Position numbers and translations under genes: made by a program. This document shows, piece by piece, positions 57,691 to 64,000 of a DNA stretch of 64,000 nucleotides. A model generated the notes under the pieces. It saw only the letters and a list, made by a program, of their open reading frames with translations, had not been told where the DNA came from and searched no databases. Source of the stretch: Leeuwenhoekiella marinoflava DSM 3653 (GTDB taxonomy: Bacteria; Bacteroidota; Bacteroidia; Flavobacteriales; Flavobacteriaceae). Position 1 is the first letter of the stretch; each line of letters begins with the position of its first letter. Location: assembly GCF_900129005.1 (NCBI RefSeq), contig NZ_FQUN01000022.1:17403-81402 (forward strand), in the 5' to 3' direction.

Positions 57691-58212
57691 TTATTTAAGG
57701 TTAGAGATTAGATTAATAAGTTCGCGATAATCTCCATTTTTTATTTCAATAAATGGTACTTTCAGCTCTAATGAAATTTGTCGAGCGTGTTCCATTTCAG
57801 CTATTTGCATACTCTTTAATATGTCAAAATTATAAGTTTTGTTATCTCTCTTTTCCAATCGTTCTTTAACCACATCAATCTTATCAGTAACGATTGCTAT
57901 TAATTCTGGTGCAATTTTTTCGAATGTTTCCATTGGCACTTTTTCAACTTCACCTTCTGAATTGAATAGACAAAAATGACCGTCCAATAGATAGTTTTTA
58001 TTTTTCTTTAACGCTTCATCAAGTCCTGCAATTAATCTTTCCTGTGTGTTCTGAATATTTTCAACTTTTTTGTTTTGAGGTTTGCTTATTTCATCCCACC
58101 TTAGAATTTCACTCGCAGTTATATGTACAAAATTCGTTTGCTCACAAATTTTGTCGCAAATAGTGCCTTTCCCTACACCATGAATACCCCCTATGAATAT
58201 TAGGTTATTCAA
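57691..58212 (-). CDS. P-loop nucleotide kinase-like protein
   Basis: A 173-residue AAA/adenylate-kinase-like protein. P-loop GGIHGVGKGT at about residues 8-17, ITASEILR (lid region) and YLLDGHFCLF (Walker B-like). Substrate not known. It is the second gene of the operon after the XRE regulator, and its stop is adjacent to the membrane protein start, so the two are translationally coupled. Confidence 0.75.
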   Translation of the reverse strand: MNNLIFIGGIHGVGKGTICDKICEQTNFVHITASEILRWDEISKPQNKKVENIQNTQERLIAGLDEALKKNKNYLLDGHFCLFNSEGEVEKVPMETFEKIAPELIAIVTDKIDVVKERLEKRDNKTYNFDILKSMQIAEMEHARQISLELKVPFIEIKNGDYRELINLISNLK

Positions 58213-58291
58213 AATGCTTGCTTCTGTTGTGAAATTCTATTAATCTCGTTCATTTATTATATCAATAGTCAGTTTACAAAACATAATCTAC

Positions 58292-58507
58292 TTACGTTCT
58301 GATTAGAGTAGGAAGTAGTAATTCCCTTACGTCCACATTCAAAGTCTCGGCAATCTCGACAAGTGATTCTAAAGAAGGTTGCATTTCATTTGTACACCAT
58401 CTTGAAATTGTGGCAGTATTCTTATCCAATTTTTCTGCCAACCACTTGTTCGTTCTTCCTTGCTCTGCTAAAACAACTTTCAGTCTATTAATTGCTTTTT
58501 TAGCCAT
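58292..58507 (-). CDS. XRE-family transcriptional regulator
   Basis: A 71-residue helix-turn-helix protein: INRLKVVLAEQGRTNKWLAE, then KNTATISRWCTNEMQPSLES. It is of the small XRE type, likely an autorepressor of the operon that follows it. I chose ATG 58507 (MAKKAINRL) because residues before it have no family match; ATG 58549 is possible. It lies 79 bp before the kinase gene. The divergent gene at 58693 shares its promoter region. Confidence 0.85.
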   Translation of the reverse strand: MAKKAINRLKVVLAEQGRTNKWLAEKLDKNTATISRWCTNEMQPSLESLVEIAETLNVDVRELLLPTLIRT

Positions 58508-58692
58508 TTTATATTGCGTATAAGTTAAATCTAACAACGAATCAGACAAATATAATTAACGAAAACTAAAACATACATTGACTTAATTCGCTCTTAAAAA
58601 CACTTATTAAATCAATTAATTTGCGTATTTAAAATTAATATTATAAATTTACATCAATTAAATATGATGTTATTCGCAAATAAATTTAAGTT
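58508..58692. promoter_or_regulatory. Divergent promoter region with inverted TTTGCG/CGCAAA
   Basis: The gap between the XRE gene and the small plus-strand gene is very AT-rich. AATTTGCG (about 58618) and CGCAAATAAATT (about 58674) are partial inverted copies flanking it. They could be operators for the XRE regulator. This is inference from symmetry only. Confidence 0.3.
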
Positions 58693-58896
58693 ATGAGTAA
58701 AAGATATACTAAAGCAGATTTAGAAGAAATTGTGTACAAACAATTGGAAAATTTGAATGCTATGCACGATTTATTGGGGATTATGAAATTTCAAAATGAC
58801 CTAATTCAAAACATCAACCAAACGCTAAGGGAGGAAATAGGTCAATTTAAGGAACAACAGGTTATGTATCCAACAAGAAGAAAATCAAAATCTTAA
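58693..58896 (+). CDS. Small hypothetical helical protein
   Basis: A 67-residue protein with a helical, amphipathic pattern (KADLEEIVYKQLENLNAM; IMKFQNDLIQNINQTLREE) ending in a basic tail. No family recognised. It is on the opposite strand to the array and between the XRE gene and the integrase. A weak call. Confidence 0.4.
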   Translation: MSKRYTKADLEEIVYKQLENLNAMHDLLGIMKFQNDLIQNINQTLREEIGQFKEQQVMYPTRRKSKS

Positions 58897-58938
58897 ATTT
58901 CAGTTATTGGTTTTACTCTTTCACGTCCTGCAAATGAA

Positions 58939-58945
58939 ACCTAAC
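58939..58945. other. Possible attI-like core box
   Basis: ACCTAAC on the plus strand is GTTAGGT on the minus strand, matching the GTTRRRY core box. It lies 30 bp from the 3' end of the integrase gene and at the head of the array. No inverted-repeat context is visible, so this could be chance. Confidence 0.25.
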
Positions 58946-58975
58946 TTGTTATATTAACACAAATATAGTTGATTA

Positions 58976-60187
58976 TCAAAGTTTTTGTCGGGATATCAAC
59001 ACTTTTTGGTGTTCATTAGCGTTTTTTGTTATTCGGGATAGGGTCACGTCTAGGGGGTTGGCAACGTCTAAGAGATCCCGTTGCGAAAAATGCGTATAAA
59101 TCATTGTGGTTTCAGGCTTAGCATGACCCAGTAGTTCTTGAATATGCCGTAAGGCAACTCCGTGATCCATCATATGGGTGGCATAGCTATGACGTAAGGT
59201 ATGCGGAGTTACCGCCTTGAGGATTCCTGCACGGGCACAGCTCTTTTTTAAAAATGTGCGTATAGAACCTGCACTGTATTTTTGCCCATCGCGACCCGGT
59301 ATTAAATAGTGGGTAGGCCCATAACTTTCCATATAGTTGAGCAAAAGCGGTACTATAGTTTGGGCGAGTTTTACTGTACGGTCTTTGCGTCCTTTGCCTT
59401 GTTTGATGTGTATTTGCATACGGTCAAGATCTATAGCATCGCATCGTAATGCCAGGAGTTCGCCTATGCGCAAACCTGCGCTGTAAAGCAAGGCCAAAAT
59501 GGTACGGTGTTTCAAATTAGGCGTGGCTTTTAGCAAGTCAATTACCTCCTCTCGACTCAATACTATGGGCAATTTTTTGTCTTTCTTAGGGCGTTGCAAG
59601 CCATCAAAATCTGCTTTAGGAAAATCTAAGAACACACTTAGATGTTTAAGCGCACTTACACACTGCCGGTGACTGCTTATACTATACTGTTTAAAGGCGA
59701 TGACTTCTTCTATAAAAAGCCTAAAATCTTTAGGACTCAGATTTTCAATGGCGCTGTTCTTATAATGGTCTAAAAACTGAACCGTAAAATTACCGTATAC
59801 TTTTAGCGTTTGCTCACTAAAACGTTGCCCTTTTAAATACTGAATATAGCGCTTTAAAAGGGCTTTATGTTCCAGAGGCAGCTTCGTATACTTCCGCTTT
59901 AGATCTTCCGGCTTTTTTGAGGGTTTTACAAGAGGGGCAGGAGTTTCTCGTTTGGTGGTTTTACGTAAAGCCTCCTAATTGAGGTACCACGATTTTTTCT
60001 GAATATGCTTGAAAAAGTGATGCAGGTTATCGCGGGTGTCCTCAAAGTAAAAACAACGATGGGTCTGGCTCCAGCGTACACCTTTAAAGGCTTTAATATG
60101 ATCTTTAACCGAAGCATTATACTCAAAACCCACTGAAATTTGTGATGTGTTTCTATGGGTGATGCGGTCTAGCGTGAGGGTATACAT
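58976..60187 (-). pseudogene. Tyrosine recombinase broken by an in-frame TAG
   Basis: ATG 60187 begins a frame that stays open to 58976 except for one TAG at 59975-59977. Residues 1-70 form an N-terminal domain of the kind found in Bacteroidota recombinases (VRWSQTHRCFYFED); about 105-195 are a SAM-like core-binding domain; about 215-395 are catalytic, with R (SAGLRIGELL), K (KQGKGRKDR), H-R (HTLRHSY), H (LLGHAK) and Y (TTMIYTH). There is no IntI-type insert between box I and box II. Without readthrough, the N-terminal domain is separated from the catalytic part, which has no ATG. Confidence 0.75.
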
Positions 60188-60309
60188 ACTTGTTTTTAGG
60201 TTAAGATATTGAAAAACAAAGTCTTTTGCAACTAAGGTTCTCCGATTTATCTAGTGGTATTGGGTGCATTATACTGATGCATGATGCGCTCTTCAACCAT
60301 TATTTATCC

Positions 60310-60384
60310 ATAGTTTATCCGTTGTTTTACCATTAAACCCCAGTGTTTATGGGGAAACAATGGTTAATTAACGGATAATCTATG
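60310..60384. repeat. 75-nt imperfect inverted repeat upstream of the integrase
   Basis: Arms at 60310-60342 (CATAGTTTATCCGTT...) and 60351-60384 (...AACGGATAATCTATG) pair over about 33 positions with a few mismatches, around a short loop with GTGTTTA; CCCC/GGGG sits next to the loop. It lies about 120 bp before the integrase start, between it and the DUF6266 gene. It could be a recombination or regulatory site. Function unknown. Confidence 0.65.
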
Positions 60385-60475
60385 CTTAAAGGGCGAATCA
60401 AATCAATTGAATACTAGGTTATTAGCTTTTCTGTTTTTATTTTAGAGTGCTGATAATCAATAAAATAATAGTATT

Positions 60476-61114
60476 ATGGGAATGATGTTAACTAATAATG
60501 GGATGTTGACTGGGCTGGTAGGTTCGGTGGTATTTGTAAAAGGTAAAAACGGGGAGGCTATCGTGCGCAGCAAGCCTGTTTACAAGAAAAAGAAACTTAC
60601 GCCTAAGAGACAGCAAAGCTGTGATCGGTTTACGCTTGGCGGGGATTTTATCAAACCGATGTATCCGTTCTTAAAAGATAGTTTCACAAACTTCTTGGGT
60701 AAAAGAAATGCCTGTGATGCGGTACGCAGTTACTCGTTAACGCACGCGGTAAAGCTCGAGCAGGGTGTGCCGGTGATAGCGTATGAAAAAGTACTCATAA
60801 GCACCGGGAACATCAGGTCGTATCAAGCCCTAAATCAGCAACTGGTAACTAACGGCTTATACCTGCAGTGGGATCCTGATACCCATCAGGCTTTTGCGGA
60901 ACCTGATGATGTCTTAAGTGTGGTGGTATACGTTCCGGTGCTGGAAGACTATTTGTTTTTTAAAGCTTGTGCACTACGGGTATCTGGAGCAATCACTTTA
61001 GAACTTCCTGCGGAATGCAGTCAGGCCGGTTTTCATGCCTGGGCTACCTTTGCGAATGCTACACAAGACGAATATGCGTTTAGTACCTATCTGGGGCATT
61101 TTGAAGCAATTTAG
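60476..61114 (+). CDS. DUF6266-family protein
   Basis: A 212-residue protein beginning GMLTGLVGSVVFVKGKNG, like the Bacteroidota DUF6266 family (conserved MGxxxxGxxGxxVG-type start and a beta-rich C-terminus). Function is unknown. It stands alone on the plus strand and shares the region upstream with the integrase. No signal peptide is seen. Confidence 0.7.
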   Translation: MGMMLTNNGMLTGLVGSVVFVKGKNGEAIVRSKPVYKKKKLTPKRQQSCDRFTLGGDFIKPMYPFLKDSFTNFLGKRNACDAVRSYSLTHAVKLEQGVPVIAYEKVLISTGNIRSYQALNQQLVTNGLYLQWDPDTHQAFAEPDDVLSVVVYVPVLEDYLFFKACALRVSGAITLELPAECSQAGFHAWATFANATQDEYAFSTYLGHFEAI

Positions 61115-61170
61115 CAGTTATACATTTTAGGCGATTTTACGAAAAACGCTTGCTTTTCTACTCGAAATAA

Positions 61171-61815
61171 TCAAGCTGATAGCTGTTCATGTTCCTGAAG
61201 TAAATCGGTTAAACACGCAATCAGTTGGCCCACGTGATAGCCATCTACCAGCGCATGATGTGCGTGTACCGAAATCGGTAGCATCAATTGGCCTTGATCG
61301 CGATGTATCTTTCCAAAAGTGATCTTCGGGCAGGTGTCGTTTATAGAAAACTTACGGGCGTGCGCTACAGAACTGAAATTGAGCCAGGGTAATGCGGAGT
61401 AATGCGTCACTTGATCCGTCATCGTGTCCGGCATAAGTTGGTCCGTTTCTTGAATGCGTTTTTTCTCTTTAGTAAAGCGTTCTAAAAAACATTCAAAATT
61501 GGGGTGGTGTTCTATATAGCTAAAGCCAAACGTATGGTTGGGGCGTGCCATGGTAGTAGAGACGTGGGTTACTTCATAGGTTGCCGGCGCATTGTTCCGT
61601 ATGCGTTGTCTAAAGTTGCTGGTTTCGTTAACGGCTTTATTGGTTGCGTGTAAATAATAGGCAAAAAAGGGAAAGTTGTGGGTCTTGCAAAAGCGATAGG
61701 CCCGGTCGCAGTTTATAGCGGTGGTAATGCCAAAAAAAGGTTCTTCAAAATCTTTAAAGAAGTTAAACTGTTCTTTTCGGGAATAAGTTTCCAGTGCTAT
61801 TTCGTGTATCATCAT
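61171..61815 (-). CDS. CatA-like O-acetyltransferase
   Basis: A 214-residue protein of the type A chloramphenicol acetyltransferase family (trimeric CAT fold). The catalytic HHALVDGYH matches CAT's HHAxxDGxH, and FGFSYIEHHPNFECF and FPFFAYYLHATNKAVN are the usual substrate-site regions. Whether it confers resistance is not known. ATG 61815 was chosen; an earlier start would reach into the divergent regulator gene. It has a 69-bp shared promoter with that regulator. Confidence 0.85.
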   Translation of the reverse strand: MMIHEIALETYSRKEQFNFFKDFEEPFFGITTAINCDRAYRFCKTHNFPFFAYYLHATNKAVNETSNFRQRIRNNAPATYEVTHVSTTMARPNHTFGFSYIEHHPNFECFLERFTKEKKRIQETDQLMPDTMTDQVTHYSALPWLNFSSVAHARKFSINDTCPKITFGKIHRDQGQLMLPISVHAHHALVDGYHVGQLIACLTDLLQEHEQLSA

Positions 61816-61884
61816 TAACTTTGTTTGGGCTGCAAACTTCTTAATCTGTATTCCCACAATCAAGGACATGTGTCCCGCTATGTT

Positions 61885-62463
61885 ATGTTTAGAGAAAATC
61901 TCAACTTTTTAAACGTTGTACAAGAGCTTTATGCAAAAGATAAAGCCGAAGCAGGTATTGCTTTAGCTGCTTTTGAACCTGATGATTTTTTGATGACTCA
62001 GGCTTCACTGGCACGGCACGTCTATATCATTCAAAGCGGGGTATGTAAGGTTACTTTGGAAGAAGAAAACGGTAAAGCATACATTCTGGATTTTTTAAGC
62101 ACTGGTGAACTATTAGGAGAGTTAGAAGTAATACGAGATGAACCTCGCTTGTGTTCGGTGCAGGCATTGGGTGAAGTAGTGGCTTATAAAATGACCAAAG
62201 CATATTTTATGCAGCAGCTGCAAAAAGACCTGAAGCTAAACAGCATGTTACTTGAAGCTTTTGCAGAACGAATAACCAATACCAGTAAGAAGGCTTCTTT
62301 TCAAAAATTGTATGCGGTAGAAGATATGCTAAAAAAAGTTATGGCTCTTCAGGAATCTACTGCTGTGAACATAAGCAAAGCCGACCTTTCTGCATATTTG
62401 GGTATATCGGTACGCAGTCTCAACCGTTCTTTAAAGCGTTTACAAGAAGAAGAAGGAAGCTGA
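61885..62463 (+). CDS. Crp/Fnr-family transcriptional regulator
   Basis: A 192-residue regulator with a cyclic-nucleotide-binding-like N-terminal domain (VYIIQSGVCKVTLEEENG; FLSTGELLGELEVIRDEP) and a C-terminal winged helix (ISKADLSAYLGISVRSLNRS). The start at 61885 gives a normal length. It is divergent from the CatA-like gene and may control it. The domain is short of the usual C-terminal extension but complete. Confidence 0.85.
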   Translation: MFRENLNFLNVVQELYAKDKAEAGIALAAFEPDDFLMTQASLARHVYIIQSGVCKVTLEEENGKAYILDFLSTGELLGELEVIRDEPRLCSVQALGEVVAYKMTKAYFMQQLQKDLKLNSMLLEAFAERITNTSKKASFQKLYAVEDMLKKVMALQESTAVNISKADLSAYLGISVRSLNRSLKRLQEEEGS

Positions 62464-62468
62464 AGCTG

Positions 62469-62585
62469 TCAAAGTAGGGTTTTAATCAAATTTTGATCCT
62501 GCTGTTGGTTCTCAATTTGTTTCCGTAGCGTTTGGAGTATCTTCTCTTTTTCATCCCGCAAATGCGCTTTAATTGGCACCGCCAT
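62469..62585 (-). CDS. Possible 38-aa small ORF
   Basis: A frame from ATG 62585 to TGA 62469-62471 encodes a charged peptide beginning MAVPIKAHLRDEKEK and rich in Gln near its end. The start lies in the dispersed repeat (62573-62605), so the codons could be a remnant of a longer gene that the repeat has cut. Low confidence. Confidence 0.25.
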   Translation of the reverse strand: MAVPIKAHLRDEKEKILQTLRKQIENQQQDQNLIKTLL

Positions 62586-62605
62586 AGGGTTTAATACCCG
62601 AGTAC
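62573..62605. repeat. Short dispersed repeat, copy B
   Basis: TTGGCACCGCCATAGGG continues for about 30 nt in the same order as 34071-34112, with few differences. A GAGGTAGTTTAC element occurs nearby at 62684-62695. Non-coding and of unknown origin. Confidence 0.5.
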
Positions 62606-62693
62606 TTGCCTCGAAATTGAAAATTTGTTTCTAACGAATGCCTCGTGGACCTGCCTTTATCGGATACAGACAGGCTTGCCTTGAGGTAGTTTA

Positions 62694-62903
62694 CTAGAAG
62701 CCCGGTATGCTGCCAGCCTCCTTGGTACTTCCGTTTATGCGTATGGTATAGCGTTTTACAGCCGGTTTTGGCGGATAATCTTCAAAGGGATGCTGATAAA
62801 TGTCCCGGTCTTTGCGGGATAAGGCTGCTTCCCAAAAAACTTGTGTGGTGTCTTTTTCTTTTCCAATGCTTTCTTTTGAAAGGCGTTTGCGCTTCGGATA
62901 CAT
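62694..62903 (-). CDS. Small hypothetical protein
   Basis: A 69-residue highly charged protein (KRKRLSKESIGKEKDTTQVF; YQHPFEDYPPKPAVKRYTIR). No family recognised and no clear partner. It may be a remnant or a false frame; the lower-complexity repeat-like sequence around it supports caution. Confidence 0.3.
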   Translation of the reverse strand: MYPKRKRLSKESIGKEKDTTQVFWEAALSRKDRDIYQHPFEDYPPKPAVKRYTIRINGSTKEAGSIPGF

Positions 62904-63101
62904 CTAAATCGGACAGGAGTTTTTTAGTCTTAAGCTATTATAAATCACGTATTGGTTTTTCAATAGAACCAATCTGAAGTTGAGTTCTTTACAGAACTCT
63001 GTAGGGTGTAGGTGATTTGGAGTGATTTGCTGGTACTATCGTATCCGCCCTGCGGTGATTCATTTTAAGTTGTATCTTTGAATTGCGAACTTTATCAAAT
63101 T

Positions 63102-63311
63102 ATTATGGTGCTATTACCACAAATACGGTTAAAACAAAAGGTTTTGGAGAGGCATACGGGTGTAAGTCCCGAGACCTATTTAAAGCACCGCTTTGATGAA
63201 GTTCGCAGTGACCTCTCCTCTTTTTTATTAATTCTTTATCCATTTTTTTATGCGAACTTCAAATGGTCAAGGGAACAATCCGGTACGCGAACCGGAAGGT
63301 ACCCCGCTTGA
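63102..63311 (+). CDS. Small hypothetical protein
   Basis: ATG 63102 starts a 69-residue frame (PQIRLKQKVLERHTGVSPET; SSFLLILYPFFYANF). Its last 62 nt overlap the next gene in another frame, so the true end may be different. No family recognised. Low confidence. Confidence 0.35.
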   Translation: MMVLLPQIRLKQKVLERHTGVSPETYLKHRFDEVRSDLSSFLLILYPFFYANFKWSREQSGTRTGRYPA

Positions 63312-63516
63312 TACCCGTCACGTATCAAAAGCTCAATATTTGTTTTTAGCTGCTCTTCAGTTTCATGGTTTTGCCGATTTGGCGGCTTCCCTGCATTGCA
63401 TTCACGATCTAGCGCTCTATCATTCTCAGATTCCTTTTGACGAGGCTGAGAAGTCGGCACTGTACGACCTAAAACTCCTTTGGGAAGGGCTGGAGCGTAT
63501 GGCTCAGGAATCTTAA
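63250..63516 (+). CDS. Small hypothetical protein
   Basis: An 88-residue frame with amphipathic helices (SKAQYLFLAALQFHGFADLA; FDEAEKSALYDLKLLWEGL). No family recognised. It overlaps the previous frame by 62 nt and may be coupled to it. Composition looks protein-like, more so than its neighbour. Confidence 0.45.
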   Translation: MRTSNGQGNNPVREPEGTPLDTRHVSKAQYLFLAALQFHGFADLAASLHCIHDLALYHSQIPFDEAEKSALYDLKLLWEGLERMAQES

Positions 63517-64000
63517 ATTTTGCAATGGACAGCCTATCCGCTTTTAGTTAAAGCAGCTTGTATAGGCTGTTCGTTGTTCTGGAGTGTTGGTAGTCTATTT
63601 TAGATAAAAAATGTTAAGGAAATGTGAAATTCAAGCTTCTCGAAACCTGTTTTCATACTCTCTTCATACACTATCCTAGGGGATGCCTAGGGGTTGACTG
63701 GGAGTTGACCCGCTTGAGGGCTGAATTTGCCTTGAAAAAGTCTTAGTTTAGGGGAGTTCGTAGACCTCGTACCCTCGGTTTGTATAATTCTATTTACCAT
63801 TGATGCTTGTTCATTTTCTTTACTCGTCTAAAGAAAACGAACCAAAAGAAACGACGCCTTTTGGATAGGTATTTTTTGCTATCGCAAAAACCGCAAGTGC
63901 ATCCCTAAATTTCTTCCAAGGCTTCAGAAATTCTTAACGGGATGCACTTGCTATACTTACCAAAAGGAAACTAAACCCTTCGGGTATGAATACTTTCTTT
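63517..64000. other. Non-coding end region with long hairpin
   Basis: No credible gene is seen in the last 484 bp. GCAAGTGCATCCC (63893-63905) and GGGATGCACTTGC (63939-63951) form a 13-bp perfect stem with further pairing inside (AATTTCT / AGAAATT). The surrounding sequence (63820-63970) resembles non-coding repeats I associate with flavobacterial genomes. A feature may continue beyond the window. Confidence 0.5.

Noticed and set aside
58976..60187. Calling the recombinase a true IntI integron integrase
   Set aside because: There is no IntI-specific insert before the HTLRHSY box and an extra N-terminal domain is present.

Overview
The window looks like a chromosome segment of a marine-type Flavobacteriaceae member (Bacteroidota). 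The evidence is an AT-rich genome (about 40% G+C by eye), many short-signal lipoproteins, typical Bacteroidota families (DUF4197, DUF1573, DUF6266, BACON-like, redoxin/UDG pairs), few strong Shine-Dalgarno sequences, and gene versions such as fused IcmF, CsaA and the small 'phosphoribosylpyrophosphate synthetase' protein. No rRNA, tRNA, CRISPR array or insertion sequence was recognised.

Positions 1-50,000 are mostly core metabolism and housekeeping in short operons: PfkB kinase, purU, fused isobutyryl-CoA mutase (icmF), an Nramp-related transporter/sigma factor/glycosyltransferase operon, murB with an aminotransferase, valS, phospholipid synthesis (cdsA, psd, ACBP), ftsH-rsfS, birA, pyrE, katG, metE under a cobalamin riboswitch, rlmF, a UvrA paralogue and several lipoproteins. 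Good bidirectional terminators close many convergent pairs. The B12-repressible, B12-independent metE together with B12-dependent icmF indicates a cell that uses cobalamin, probably salvaged or imported, and turns off metE when it is present. Some decay starts at 43-50 kb: a start-less gene remnant, a 46-bp perfect palindrome, and several short CCCGATAGC-type palindromes.

Positions 50,060-60,400 are the accessory region and the main interest. Minus-strand genes of unrelated function (hexapeptide acetyltransferase, RDD membrane protein, zeta-toxin-like pair, serine hydrolase, and a five-gene XRE / P-loop kinase / membrane protein / PIN-GNAT-EVE / ASCH operon) are separated by imperfect inverted repeats resembling integron attC sites. 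One has consensus core boxes (GCCCAAC and GTTAGGT). Two ORF-less, apparently inactive group II introns sit in these spacers, opposite to the genes, each at the junction TTGT/T; one splits the attC core box exactly. At the head of the array lies a tyrosine recombinase broken by an in-frame TAG, preceded by a 75-nt imperfect inverted repeat. I read this as a decaying integron-like cassette array with a recombinase that is not a canonical IntI.

Positions 60,400-64,000 hold a DUF6266 gene, a CatA-like acetyltransferase divergent from a Crp/Fnr-type regulator, and poorly defined small ORFs and repeats.
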